From Epiperipatus broadwayi (taxonomy: Eukaryota > Onychophora > Udeonychophora > Euonychophora > Peripatidae), in the NCBI GenBank assembly GCA_028023455.1, contig JAQFVV010012509.1:2972590-3036589 (forward strand): a DNA stretch of 64,000 nucleotides, written 5' to 3'. Positions 22,744 to 35,658 of this stretch are shown piece after piece. Each line of letters opens with the position of its first letter. The first letter of the stretch is position 1. The notes beneath the pieces are model-generated. The model did no database searches. It had not been told where the DNA came from and worked only from the letters and a program-made list of their open reading frames with translations. The position numbers were made by a program, and so were the translations under genes.

Positions 22744-22967
22744 TTATAATGAATAATATTTCTGTAATGTAATTTTCACTATACCACTTTCATACAACTT
22801 TTTCACGTCTTTAGTCACATGTTTAGGATTACATCTCTCCATAAGGTGTTAAAAGTGGATAGAAACTCATCCCTACCTTGCTTGAGAGTGGTGTAGTGAA
22901 AATTACACTACAGAAATATTAAGTATTGAATAATCTCTAGTCTAATGAATGACTAATAAAAATTATT
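22744..22967. mobile_element. Foldback element, family F
   Basis: Exact 13-bp direct repeat AATGTATATCTAT at 22731-22743 and 22968-22980. Arms at 22752-22790 and 22885-22921 are inverted copies. A one-sided extension of about 45 nt lies at 22922-22967. The right arm carries CUUGAGA, a strong stem-loop and GAAAU (22881-22917), the same unusual core as in the PLE tails. Confidence 0.8.
22881..22927 (+). ncRNA. Non-canonical hammerhead-like fold in family F
   Basis: CUUGAGA (22881-22887), stem II UGUAGUG/CACUACA (22892-22898, 22906-22912), GAAA (22913-22916), then AUA-UUAAG-UAU able to form stem III. Stem I is weak here. Confidence 0.35.
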
Positions 22968-22980
22968 AATGTATATCTAT

Positions 22981-25900
22981 CTCTTCTTATCGAGAGAATA
23001 AAAATGTTAAATTAATTTGGGTTGATTGTAAAGTAAAAACATGGCTGTAATATAATGCATTCTTCACCTGTATATTATTGACAAAATAACTAGATCGTTT
23101 TATTGGATATTTTGAAAAATAAATGAGTATAGTATAAGGTGCAAGTCTTTGGAAAATCAAATGATCTTCTTTTAGATGTCGATATATTTGTTTCATATTT
23201 GTTAAAAATTCTTTAACCAGGAATTCATCCTGGAAGGGGAGGGGTTGCGTAGATCAGTGGTGTGAGTGGTAGAAATAAAGTTTTCTGGATCAGTTTGATC
23301 ACTTAAATAAAATGATTTAATGCTTTGTCATCACTTGATCTCCTGAGCAAACTAACCAGTTATTTACCAAAATGTAAGTCTTACATATTGAACCAGATTA
23401 TATTATCCAGTCTTTTTTCCGCTTGTTTTACATTTCCATTGCTCATTGCATTTTCCTTTATAATCATTGTCTATGACTTATTTTCTTACCTTCTATAGTT
23501 TCTCTCAAGGTATCAACTTCAATTTCTGGACCTTTGAATATATAATCAATTCAGTTCATCTTTCTCTTTATTTTTTCAAAAATAATATTTTTTCATTTAT
23601 TCTTTTCAACATTTATAGATTTCTGATTTTTTTCAGCATCTTTTACTTTTTTTTTTTTACAAATTCACATCTTTAAATCTTACAATGTTTTTTCTTTTTT
23701 GGAGGGTTTAGAGATGTAGATTTGAAGGTGAATAGTATTATTGCTGACAAGAAAACTTAACAAATTTTAAACAGGATTTGTGTAACTATAATATGTTTAT
23801 AATAAAAGTGAATATATATATAAAAAGTTATAGAAAATATTTGAAAATAATAAAAATTTAAGAATGTTAGTTAAGCAAAAGCTAGTCAACTGATGATTTA
23901 GATAATGGGGGAAAAATAGAATGAAAATTATAACTAAATGGACTGTTAGTAAGCTTGTTTAGGTTTATAAAACATTATCATATAGAAACATTATGTTAAA
24001 AAAATCATTAAAAGAAGATATATTATTATACATCACAACAAAATTTGAATTAAGCAAAAAGTTATGGAACATATTTAATTATTTAAATAGAGCATTATCT
24101 CAGCAAAAAATACAGGAATTATAAAGATTATTTTGAAGGAATTGCAGTGTGAAAATCAAAAAAAAGAAAATTGATAAATGTTTATTAAGAAGTTATTTAT
24201 GAGTATATGAACATCTGAGAAAAAGGAAATTAGAAAATGCTTGAAATATTTTAGCAATACATTATTTAGGAATAAATTTATTTAAATAAATATATAAATA
24301 TTTAATTCTGGCATATCATTGATAAATGTTTAATATTACATAATTTATTTAAATTTAAGAATACAAAATATTTTCTCTCTTCATTTTTCTTTTGCTGTCT
24401 TCAATTGCTTAGGTTACTATAGAGTCTATTCATCAGAGCCTCTTATTCAATCAATCAGCTTTGCACTTAGTGTGATAAGGGGATTGTGTATTTGTGCAAC
24501 CACATTTCTATTTTTAAAACATGCAGTAATTCTGACTCCAGTCTTTTTTTCCTTTGTGTAAGTATAAGTGAAAATTAAATTATAACTTTTTGTTCTTTCT
24601 CCCCGTCCCCTTTTTTTTTTCTGGAGTTAGAATGACTATATTTGTTTATGAGTGGTTTCTAATCATGGTAATGTAAATGAATTTTGTAAGTTATTATTTG
24701 TTTTATAAAATAAATTTATTGAAATCATTGGCTTACTTATTTGGCACTTACAAAATTGATTTAAAAAAACATATACTAACACGAACAGAAAATTAAGATA
24801 TCTATTTTACATTTTTGTAAAAATTGTATCTCTGTTAACATTAAATAAAATGTCTCCATTGAAATTTACCATTCTAAATCATTTCTATATAATACAGGTT
24901 TCTTTTGAGCTTTAACTTCGTGCAAATATCCTTTTTTTTTTTGGAATTATATGTGATGGAAAAATTGAAATTTGTGCAAAGTAATTGTTTGGAGATGTTC
25001 AACAATTATTGCTGGAATCTTGCACTGAAAACATTAAAGAAAGAATAGAATGACACTAAAACAATTCAGTTTATATATCAATCAATTATGTAATTAATAT
25101 ATTACATAATTGTGACATATAATATTATGGGTTTAAGCGTCCTCTATTAGCTCATTATTTTACTAAAATATATTTTATTATATAATAATTAAATTCTGTT
25201 TTATAAACTATGACAATATAAAAGTTCACAGTATCCTCTTTTCACAATTGAGAATAGGGTTCAGTTTTATTTATATGAATATCTCATTTAAATAATTGCA
25301 TGGTTAAACTTTGTCTTTTTGAAATAAAGCAAGTGAAATCTGCTTAATATAAGTAAAGTCATTATATCTGTAATTAGTAATATTGGTGCTGTTGAAGGGA
25401 ATTTTTCTGAAGTCAGTCCTATAAATATTATATTCTAATAGTTTGTATTTCAGTATTTGGCTATTATATAACATTTTATATCATAATTAAATAATGAACT
25501 AACTAATAGAGAGCACCTTAATGTATAATAATTACATTTATAATTCCCATACTGTTTAAAAGTGTAATTCAAAGAATAATGGAAATATAAAATTAATTTC
25601 CATATTTTCAGGGCCAGACTGGTCAATTTTGGCACTTTACACAATTTTTAAAAACTGCACTTTGTAAAATTGATGAAAAAGCTGTCAGTTTTTATTTAGA
25701 AGGGTCTCGAGCAGATTTGCCTACCATATTGCTGATTTGCGGATCAAATTCATACCAAATAAAATTATTTTCAAAAGATTTAGAATTTTTCTCTTTGGGG
25801 CCACAGCCAATCTAGTTAATCATTCAACATTAGTTAGAATGGGTAAAATCCTCATTAGAAAGGGTAAAATCCTCACCAAGCATGGTGAATTCATTTTGTT

Positions 25901-27130
25901 CACTATTGAGGGTTTTTTATGAGATTCCTTTGTCCTGCATTTGATTGTTTGTTTAAAAAAAATATTTCATTTATTTTAAATTGATCTTCTAATCAAAGCA
26001 ATAGATGAAAAATGAAAAAATATGTATTAAATATATATATATATTTAAAAAATAAAAATTATAAAACTAAAAAAATGTAAATAAATGAAACAAAATAAAT
26101 ATAATTTAAAAAATCACTATTAAAAGTACTTAACATATTAAATCACTTTTCAGCTTTTGTTAACTCTGGCAATGCATTAACAATCCATTTTTCAATTGCA
26201 ATTATATCTCCCCCCCCCCCCAATTTTTTAATTTATCTTTTCAACAATGTTGTAGGAACTTAATTCATTATATCATTAGAAAAATTCAATATATTCAGAA
26301 TGCCTGACAAAAATATTATAATTTATTTCATTGCTGAAATGAAAGAACAGATTTTCTTTGTTTGCATTTCTCTTAATGTATACTTGTTTAACTGAAGAAT
26401 TCAATAAAATTTCAAGAGTGAATCAAAAATTTGTTTAAAAATTGAATGATTTTTGATTTAAATTTTAAAATAGGGAAGGTGTAATTGTTTCCATTAAATA
26501 TGCTCCCATATCATTTTATTATATATTTTTCTGCTACTAATTTAGTAAAAATTATTTTTGGAAATATTATGTTTGATTTTAGCACCTGAAATATTTATCT
26601 AATTGCCTTATCTATTGAACCGACCATGACTACTCTCGCCATCAAACATATTTTGAAATTTTAGTTTAGAGATAAATGTATAATTTTATAATGATCTAAT
26701 GAGAGATGATAATATATGAAGTTAGTACTTGTATATTTTTTTTTTTTTAGAATAGATAGTTCATATATATGTGAAGTATGAGAAAACTGAACTAAATTTT
26801 ATGACATGCTATTGTATATTAAAAACATAATTTTAAGTATTATTTTGTTATTCTTTACTCGAAGGATCTTGTGATATAGTTATAGATTAGTATTTGCTTG
26901 CCACAGCTAAGACCTTTGTTTGAATGGTGACCAGATAAAACTTTGAAGTTTTTTTCTAACTTAGGATTTCTTTTCAGCCAACCACTTAACCATCTAATAT
27001 TGTTTGGTAAATGTCCATCTAGTTAATTTTTAGCTAGATGGTGAAACAAGAATTGATAACATTCAAACCTGGTGAATACTTTCTTCTCCATAGGGACTAT
27101 TGTAGAGATATTCACATTGCTTTTGTTATG
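22981..27130. other. Large intronic stretch without recognised gene
   Basis: Part of the 13.6-kb MKS1 intron. A piece at 25609-25920 opens with CAGGGCCAGACTGG, which could be a decayed hAT end, and holds a 61-codon frame of no known family. Poly-C at 26211-26220 and several poly-T runs. An exon-like segment near 24410-24560 was considered and rejected. Confidence 0.35.
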
Positions 27131-27242
27131 TAATGGTTGTTTATCTATTTAGTTGGATTTGGAACTCAGACTTCCAAGCCTCTTCATTATCCACACAATC
27201 TCATACTACTGATACACATGACCACACACATGCAGAAAAGAT

Positions 27243-27304
27243 AAATAATCACCAATATACATATTTCGTGCTAATCCAGTACTCATCAGTTGGTCCAGAT
27301 TATC
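27243..27304 (-). ncRNA. Hammerhead ribozyme, family C, apparently intact
   Basis: On the minus strand: GAUAAUC-UGGA-CCAA (27304-27290), CUGAUGA (27289-27283), stem II GUACU/AGCAC with loop GGAUU (one A-C mismatch), GAAA (27267-27264), stem III of A-U pairs around UAUGUA, triplet AUA ending at 27256, then UUGG-U-GAUUAUU, which pairs with the 5' strand across an internal loop. All invariant core bases are present. Confidence 0.75.
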
Positions 27305-27693
27305 ATCTTTCCATACATATATATAATCAGTGCTCAGTTTATGTTAAGATAGCAAATCCTTATACTTTAATGGTCAGGCTTCAACCTACTCCAATTCTTC
27401 AACCATCCATACCATTGAAAATCTGGTGATAGAATTCCCAAATCCCATGTTTATGCCAATATTACTGTATTTAAATGGATACCGTCCTATATGTGAGGGC
27501 TCACAGTGACTTCAAGTCAACATGGACATGACAACAATATTGATATCAGCATGGGATTTGGGAACTCTATCATCAGATTTTTAATGGTATGGATGGCTGA
27601 AGAGTTGGAGTAGGTTGAAGCCTGCCCATTAAAGTGTAAGGGTTTGCTATCTTAATATAAACTGAGCACTGATTATATATGTGTATGAAAGAT

Positions 27694-27754
27694 GATAATC
27701 TGGACCAATTGATGAGTGCTGGTTTAGCATGAAATACGTATATTGGTGATTATT
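27694..27754 (+). ncRNA. Hammerhead ribozyme, family C, C3 mutated
   Basis: Same fold on the plus strand: GAUAAUC-UGGA-CCAA, UUGAUGA (27709-27715), GUGCU-GGUUU-AGCAU, GAAA (27731-27734), UACGUA, UA, UUGG-U-GAUUAUU. The first core base is U instead of the required C, so probably inactive. Stem II here pairs better than in the left arm. Confidence 0.65.
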
Positions 27755-28259
27755 TATCTTTTCTGCATGTGTGTGGGATGGGGTATCGGTAGTATGAGAT
27801 AGTGTGGATAGTGAAGAGGCTTGAAAGTCTCAGTTCAAATCCCCTATATTTACAATTAGACTCCAAGTATAAGAGTGCCTGGTATTTCAAATCTTATAAA
27901 AATTACATAAAAGTATTTAAAATGCATGCTTTAAAATTCAAATGTTTATGATATACATAAAAAAATAAACTCGTACTTCATATTTTTTTTTATGAAATCT
28001 AACCAAATAAATCAGTAATGAAAATGTGCTTATCATTTTGAATTTGTTGATTACTCAAACTAACAATAGATGGCAGAACTAGAGTAGTAGCATAAAGTGA
28101 GTGCTCCTAAAAATTTAAAGAATTAATAAAGTTTAAATAGCTATAAAGTTTAAAAAGTGACAATTTATAGAATAGGGAAAGTTAATCCTGTGAATAGATA
28201 TTACAGTAAATTTTAAAAATATTGGATTGTGATATATCTCCTATTGAACCACATTGTTG

Positions 28260-29000
28260 CAATTTAAAGAAAATCATGAGAGATTGACCCATTTAAGTCC
28301 TTAGAGCAACTAAAAATATCATTAACCATACATCACCAGCAATATCAATAAGTATAAATAATACTTAAAAGAAATAATCATCATCATCATGAATGATTAG
28401 CAATTAAAATAAATTATCAGTCAATCTGATGACTGGAATTGAAATGGGTTTACTGTAGACCAGGCTTACTATTGAGCCTTTGGCAGTTTGGGGCAATTAC
28501 TTAAACAGTAATTTGGATGCACCAACTTAAGTGCTTAGCCATTAGAATACATAATCATAAAAACTATAATGTTGGGATATTAAAACATGCTGATCATCAC
28601 CAATGCTCTGGCCACTTAGTATCTTAATGTACTGGCCAGCAATAAACTTAAATTCTGATAGACTAAACTAAATAAAATGTAGTGCATGGACTTTGAAGAA
28701 TATAATCGTCATGCCAAACCAGGACAATGTCATACTGGAATGCCATGCACCAAAATACATCTCTTTTCCATATAATAGACTGTTATGCCTGAATCTAGTT
28801 CAGAGAACCTAAGCTCTATAACTGTTGTTGTGATCAAGAGATGATGTAACAATATTCTAAAAACCATTTAGAATCAATTACATAAGAATAATTTGAACAA
28901 TTGAATACAAGTTTATTCTAATTGGTTACTATGTGGTTCATATTTATTTGGATTTCTAGGCAAAACATCGGCATGTAGAATCTTTTTTTATTGACAACTG
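28260..29000. other. Anonymous intronic sequence of mixed composition
   Basis: Less AT-rich than its surroundings, next to the 3' side of the minus-strand Gypsy remnant. Could be its untranslated or LTR region, but I found no LTR pair or polypurine tract. Confidence 0.3.
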
Positions 29001-29019
29001 GTAATCATATAATGACATT

Positions 29020-31280
29020 ATGCATCTCCATATGTGGGCTCAAATGGTCAAGTTCTAGCTTATTTATTAATATTCTTAACAATGGCTTGTGATCAGTTAC
29101 TTTGTGAAGAGTTTAACTGAATATATATTAGTGAAATTTTTTAAATCAAACATAATAGCCAAGGCCTCTTTGTCAATCTGGGTATAATTTCAGCTTTAGA
29201 AAGACTATGGGTCATTTGCCATTGTAACATGGTGACAAAACTATCCCTGTGCTCCATTCTGAGGCATCCGTTGTTAAGCACACTTCAGGATTATTATCAA
29301 AATAATTCAGTAATTTTTCCTAGGACAACAGGGCTTTAGTTCATATAAAAGTTTCCTCATGGCTTTTTAGCCACTCCCACTTTTGTTTTTTTTTTAAATT
29401 AATTAGTACAGAGATTTAGCTACTTTAGTCATATTATGTAAAAAGAGTTCAAAATAGTTTATCAAACCCCTGAAATGCCTGCAGTTCTTTAATTTGCTGG
29501 GTTTAGCGGCACTTTCCATGGCTTTTTCTTTCTCAGTCAAGACACGCTTACCCTTATCTGAGATTATAATGTTCTAAGAATACTGATTAGTTTGTGTTCC
29601 ACATACTTTTCAGAGTATATAACTTGATTCCGAATCTGCAATTTTTTGCATATCTTAAACATTCTTTGATAAAGCTCTTCTTCTAAACATGCTGTTATAA
29701 GTATGCCATCGAAGTATGGTATTATTATGCATCTAATCCCTGTAATAAAGCATTAATTTTTGCCTGAAATATGTTAGATACCATTGAAAGACTGAACAAT
29801 AACTGATTGTATTTAAATAGTCCTGCAGGTACTATTAGGGTTAATATTTCCATTGATTTATTTCTCACTGATATTTTGTGAATAGTGGAATTGAGGCCGA
29901 GTTTCATGAAATGTAATGCAGTTTGAAGAATGCCTCTCTGACATTAAGCACTGGATATTTCCCTTATTTAAATATTTATTTACCATTACCCTATAATCTC
30001 CACATACACATATTTGGATTTGGCCATTGGGTTTTGTTATTATGACTATAAGCATGGCCCAGTCTGATGTTTCTACCGGCATCAATATGCCCTTATTGAC
30101 ATTCCCTGAATATTTTCCTGAACTTTTGTTTCTGGGCAAATGGGATTTTTTACAGTTTATACACAACTGGATGTGCATTTCAATTAACTCGATTTCTAAC
30201 AGGCGTGTTGATATTATACTCAATTGATCACTGAATAAATCTGGATATTTATTTTGGAATTTCTTGTTTGAGGAAAAAATTTCCGAAAGTGATTTGGATT
30301 CCTATCATGTGAAACTCTTCCCTTCCAATTATATTTTACCTTTTACTATATACAGTGGTAATTTAATTATTTTCTCATGGTATCTAATTGGCACTTTTAC
30401 TCACCTCAGTAATTTCAATGCATTCTCACTCACATCTTGAGTTTTAACGTCTGTTTTTTCTATTTAAATGTTAGTGTGAGCCACTGATAGTGCACTCCAA
30501 TCTACCTCAGATATATCCCTGAGCCACTATCTATCTCCATTGTAATTTCTTGTCCACAAATTTTTTTAATTTCATCATGAATTACTTCAATCCCTGCATT
30601 TTCTTGTTTTATAATATGAATATTAAAAGATTTACCACCCCAATTTTTCTGCACTTGAGTTTTCTCTTGGCTCTCCCCTTCTCAAATTACCTACATATGT
30701 GCATTAAATGTTTTTATTTTTGCATTTAAAACATGCTCGTTTTCACGTACAGTTTTTTGATCTATGACCTATTTTTCCACAACAGAAGCACATGGATTCC
30801 AGTTTTCATGGGTTAGTATATTTTTTATCTATCATAAAATCTTCCATATTAATATTAGCTTCAGGTTTAGTTTTAAATGCAAGAGCTTGCTCTAAGATTA
30901 GTTTGTAAGCTATTCCTTTCAGTCTCTGTTAATAGCTATTGTCTGAGTCTGTCATTAGACATGTGCCATGTTCTCCAAACTCCCCGTACTCTTTTATTGT
31001 TTCACCCTTAATAAATGTAAGTGAGCTACATGGTGGGTTTAAAATATTCACTTAATTTTTTTTATTAATGTCTTATAAGATACATCATCTGTTACAAGCC
31101 ATAAGACTTATTGATTATCTCAATAACTTTCTTACCAGAAAAATATAAGTGTTCAGGTTTTTGTTATCCTCTATACTGTTCAGTGTGGAAAAAATTTTCG
31201 ACTTGGGTTAAGTACAGTGGTATTTCAGTAGCATTACCCACATCATATTCAGCAATACAAGTTTTCCAAAATGTTGACAT
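29020..31280 (-). pseudogene. Ty3/Gypsy gag-pol remnant
   Basis: Read from right to left. A gag end near 31000-30800 leads to a zinc knuckle CFCCGKIGHRSKNC (30792-30750, CX2CX4HX4C). Then comes reverse transcriptase with GILMPVETSDWAMLIV, KPNGQIQICVCGDYRVMVN and IVPAGLFKYNQLLFSLSM (30223-29725). The catalytic box reads YFDG where YxDD is expected. RNase H follows with TTDASEWSTGIVLSP near 29275-29235. Many stops and frameshifts. It lies antisense to MKS1 in the 13.6-kb intron. Protease was not located. Confidence 0.8.
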
Positions 31281-31299
31281 TTACAATTCATTCAAATAC

Positions 31300-32420
31300 T
31301 AGTTTTGAACTTTCAAACTGCTAATTTTCTATTTAGGCTAGGTTCGAATTCTATGTCTGCACCAAGTTTTGATATGTTTTAGCTCACTAACCCCAGAGTA
31401 GGAATAACAATTTAGTATGTAATCTAATTTCCAATGGCACAAATAACATGTATAGATACATGAATAGCAAAAATGTTATTCTAATTTAATATAACTTGGC
31501 TGTGGCTAAGTAGGAATAAGTTTTCACTTATTAATTCTGTTCACTAAGAATAATAATAATGGCAGTACTCTTTTCTTCATTACTGTTACCATCCTTTAAA
31601 CCTGGCATTTAAAATAATAATAAGTTCAGGGTGATATGTTATGATCTTAATTGGCTTATGATTTCTTCCACCGCTTTACTCTTGTTTCAAGAGTTGCTTT
31701 GAAAGTGATAAAGAAAAGCATGTGTTCCCCCCCAGTTGTTGTACTTTCTGTCCTTTCGTTTTCTGGAATAATTAAGTTAATGAAGAAAATCCGGGTGATG
31801 GGTGTGTTATCAGTTTAATCTTGTCTCTATAAATTAACTCTCACTAATTAAATTTCCTCTATTATCTGATATTTATTTTTCCATCTGTTACACAATAAAT
31901 TTTAATTAAATATTTTTTATTACAGCAATTCAATTAATTTTATTCCGACTATCTATTATTTATCTATTTTATTTATTTGTTTTCTCTCTATGAAGTAAAA
32001 TCTCATAACTAATTTTATTGAAATACACATATTTTAGTTGTAAAGGACTATTGTCAGCAATTTGATTAGCTTGTTAGTTATACATTGTTTGAATTAGTTA
32101 ATTTATGCGTTAATTCCAGTTTAGCATAAGGCCCATTTTGATTATATCTCCTCGCACACATAAATTTTCACCAGCCTATCAATTTTATTAGAGCATATAA
32201 TTAATGTTTATTTTTCCCCCTTTGATAAAATAATTTTTTATTTATTTATTTAAATTATATTAATGTGCTATTAGTTGTTAAATATGAAATATGAGTATTA
32301 TCAAAATTATTATAACTTATTTACATAAATTTCAAATAAACTTTGGTTACCTTCTAGCAAATTTCATTATTCATGATTGATCATTCATTTATCACTTTTG
32401 ATAATATTCTTCAAAATTTA
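31300..32420. other. Intronic AT-rich sequence
   Basis: No gene. It follows the gag side of the Gypsy remnant, so a decayed 5' LTR could lie here, but no matching second LTR is present in the window. Confidence 0.3.
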
Positions 32421-32426
32421 CAATCA

Positions 32427-32507
32427 AGCATTGGTGGTCGAGAGGTCAGAACAGCTGCCTTACAAGCAGTTATCCTGGGTTAGTGGGTTCGCTTTCTGGC
32501 CGATGCT
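32427..32507 (+). repeat. tRNA-derived SINE-like copy 1
   Basis: 81 nt that fold like a class II tRNA: acceptor ends AGCATTG/CGATGCT, A-box-like TGGTCGAGAGGTC, anticodon hairpin, B-box-like GGTTCGCTT. An 8-nt insertion TTAGTGGG splits the T arm. Followed by GACACATGA and an A-rich tail. Related copies at 47206 (-) and 48077. Confidence 0.6.
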
Positions 32508-32925
32508 GACACATGAAAAAAAATAATAACAAATGTGTTCCTTTTTAAAACATTCCAATATTTTTACTTACTGAATCATTAATTATATTTGTCCAATAAC
32601 ATTATTTTGTCAAAATAATTAATTAAATTTTTTTTTCTTTTGTGTCCTTAAATAATAATTGAATATTATGATTACTTTGTGAGAGCTTGTTGCTAAATTC
32701 AATCAATCATTCATTTTTTGTAATCAATTTTTGTTAAGGGATTAATTTTATTTATTTAATTTAATTACAGAAATATTCATTAATTAAAATTAAACAAAAA
32801 AAGTTACATCTTTCCAGATAATAAGAATTGTGTTCAGAAAGCAATAAAGTTTATAAAAAAAGAGAAAAGGTAACATCAAATTTTAAAGTAATAATAAAAT
32901 ATTAGTTTCTGTTAAATTAAATTCT

Positions 32926-32960
32926 TCAATTGTTTTATAAAACTAAAGATGGTCAACATT
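32926..32960 (+). repeat. Shared segment with 45810-45845
   Basis: AATTGTTTTATAAAACTAAA then GATGGTCA occurs here and, inverted, at 45814-45841. Older interspersed repeat of unknown class. Confidence 0.5.
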
Positions 32961-34574
32961 GCTCCTACATTAAATAAATAATGACTAAGATATATATTCT
33001 CTGTTTTTGGTTATGTTATTTATACAAATATTGAGAGAAAGATGAATGACTGCATTTAGAGGTGACCAATGCAATATATCCTGACATATAGTCAATGTAT
33101 GTTTCTCGAGTTATTCTAGACACAAAGTTGGTTTAGTGAATATATTCCATATTTGAGAAACAAATCTTTTTTTGTATATCTAATCTTCTACCTAATATAA
33201 TATGTAAAGTATGATTGCAAAGCATGTAGTGGAGAGCACACATGTTTACTTGATCCTCACTACATTGTAATTACATATTACAAAATATCTTGTAGAGCAG
33301 TAGTAGAAAGAAATGTAGATAAATAATATAACATATAACTGGATCTATGTAGATAACAGGGTATTAATATGCCTTTTTCATGACAAATATGAATCTATTG
33401 ACATATCTTGATAAAGATGTTACTCAATAAATTCAATATTATTATTGCAAGTGTATTTATTATTATAGCGTTGACGCTGTTTGATCATTGGTGCCCCCGA
33501 ATCTCTGCACTAATTCATACATAATCGCTTTAGTTTTATCTATACTAATGGTAAAGTTGTTTGATCTTAACCAATGTCCCATAGTAGACAAGGTGTGCCT
33601 AAAAAATCTACATGATCTCTAGATAATTCAGATGCCACAAATGCAACAAGTTGAATACAAAAATAACTCAAAAATATTATTTAAATATATTACAACAGTA
33701 AAGGAGTTAACAGTTATACATGTGGGATTTTTCTATTAATAAGCAAAATATTACTCGTAATATTATCATTTGCTTCTGAACTTGTAAATAAATAATCCAG
33801 TTTAGTATAGAAATGCAAATTCCATAAGAAGCTAAACTAATATAGAATATATCATTAAAAAGATATGCAAGTAGATAGTGGTTTATTTTATATTTTTCTC
33901 AAAAAGACATCCAAACATCTAAGAAAATATAGCACTATTTTATCACTGATCACAGCCTACTGAAACATTATTATATGTTAGGTCTGATTTATAAATTTTA
34001 ATAATGTGCAAACTAAATTAGTAAACTATTAGAATAATATAAATATCCAGAATAAATCAATATTAATGCCAATTTTTAGTTGTTTGTATAATGAAAAAAT
34101 TATTTTCAGCCGTAGAATATATTGTTCGATAGGTGAAGTAAATATATAATTCATTAGATAAATTTTTGCAATAGAAAATGCCTGACAAATTTTATACCTA
34201 AGAATTTTTTGGAGGACTTTTATTATTTTAAAGAAGATTAATGGACAAATCATTGATTGCATTGAAGAAATTTTATGCTTTCATATACAGTTCAGCCATC
34301 TATTCTAAGCTCGAGAACAGACATAACTAGAAGTTTGTCTGCAAATGTGAATATAATAGTACTATTATTTAATGACTATTTATTACATAAGCTGCAATTA
34401 GACGACTCTGGAATAGAATGAATATAACTATTTCTGAAACATTTTATTAATTATAGGCATAGAAAGTCATGTGATATGTTATTAAGAAACTGTTTTTGTG
34501 AATTAATCATTCTCTATAATTTAATACAGAAATAAAGATTCAAAAGTTAAAGGTGTTGGATATTTTCATAAATA

Positions 34575-34735
34575 GTTCACTTTATTCCAGAGCCATTCAT
34601 AGTAAGTTTTAGTTATTAATATTCCACCCTTATATTCACAAATCTCACTAACATAAGCTATAGTTCAGAATCTAGTCTGGCAGTATAGATATGATAACAT
34701 TACCATCATGTGATCATTGATTACTCAATTTTATA
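34575..34735 (+). repeat. Very old family A-like relic
   Basis: Contains ATTCCAGAGCCATTCAT, GAATCTAGTCTGG and CATCATGTGATCATTGATTAC, in the order seen in family A, without a usable ribozyme core. Confidence 0.4.
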
Positions 34736-34845
34736 ATAAATAATTATAGAATAATATATTTTAATTATAAGAAGATAAAATTATGTAATATTTTGCTAAA
34801 AAAAGTTGATTTTTTTAAAATTAAACTTCTTCAATAAGCTCTGCA

Positions 34846-34990
34846 TGATTAGCACAGTGGTAATGCTATGGGTTTGAGAATTAAAGCTTTTATGCTCAGC
34901 CGGTTAAAGTGAAAAACTAAAACTCATTTTAGTCAACTGAATGGAACTGTGCTCAACTGGCACTTTGTAGGCAGTTAATTTTATAATTGT
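34846..34990 (+). repeat. Possible tRNA-derived SINE
   Basis: TTAGCACAGTGGTAATGC resembles a pol III A box of a tRNA. The B box is poorly conserved. No flanking duplication identified. Confidence 0.35.
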
Positions 34991-35125
34991 TTATTGAATG
35001 AGAGTATAGAAAATATGTTAATGTTCAGCTTTTAATTATAATATTAAAACTTTAAAATATTTACAATCTATAATTAATAGCAAATTTATTGTCTTCTACC
35101 ATAAGCATTTTAACTACCTGTAAAG

Positions 35126-35263
35126 ACAAGATTATTTTGTTTTTAAACTTTCAATATATAACTGAGTATGCTTTCAGCCTAGTCTCTATTTTGCACTTAA
35201 ATTTAACTGACTATGCCGAAAGCATGCACATCTATATATTGAAAGTTTAAAAGCAAAATAATA
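35126..35263. repeat. Inverted repeat, foldback type
   Basis: Arms at 35126-35158 and 35234-35263 (AAACTTTCAATATATA against TATATATTGAAAGTTT) with weaker inverted similarity outward to about 35095 and 35320. Lies 330 bp before an MKS1 exon. Confidence 0.6.
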
Positions 35264-35595
35264 TTTTCTTCATGGGTGGGTGAAATGCTTATAATAGAAT
35301 TACAATTTAATAGAAGAAAAGAATTAATATTGTAGAATCATATAAATTATTACATCTTGTATTTGATTTCTATTTTCTGTGTTTGGTGTTCTTGTGTCTA
35401 AATAATATTCTACACATGAAATTAATTACAAAAGATAATCAAAATGTAAAGATGATTCATTTTTTTAATAAATTGCCTCTCATTTTTAACGGCAGTTTAT
35501 TTCATTAATAAATTGGTTTTTATTTTTTGATTTTTATCTTTTATATTTCAATATTCCTTATGCATTTTATATAAATTGCTTTTCGTTTTTTATAG

Positions 35596-35658
35596 TTTCT
35601 GCGAAAGACTTTGAATATGACAATCTTTTTATTAATTATCTTTTAGACCTCCCTCAGA
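35596..35658 (+). CDS. MKS1: MKS1 exon, B9 domain
   Basis: 63 nt, acceptor TTTTTATAG, donor GTAAGT, phase 1 to 1. Encodes SAKDFEYDNLFINYLLDLPQ, aligning with SAQGYEYDNLYVHFFVELP of vertebrate MKS1. The YDNL(F/Y) motif is a B9-domain hallmark. Confidence 0.92.

Larger units (their letters stand above)
27160..27850. mobile_element. Long foldback repeat, family C, two hammerhead copies
   Basis: Left arm 27160-27455 and right arm 27530-27850 are inverted copies of about 300 bp, with a spacer of about 75 bp. Matching words run through both, for example CTTCAACCTACTCCAA against TTGGAGTAGGTTGAAG. Each arm carries the family C hammerhead near its middle. A third partial copy is at 50480-50790. The boundary duplication was not identified. 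In the MKS1 pre-mRNA it would form a long hairpin. Confidence 0.8.

Noticed and set aside
24407-24560. Exon-like segment with AG and GTAAGT borders
   Set aside because: It has stops in the frame needed for MKS1, does not match any MKS1 segment, and the flanking exons (21990-22032 and 35596-35658) already join in phase without it.
27780-27850. AGTTCAAATCC as pol III B box of a tRNA gene
   Set aside because: No convincing A box at the right distance and the conserved body lies on the wrong side; probably chance within family C.
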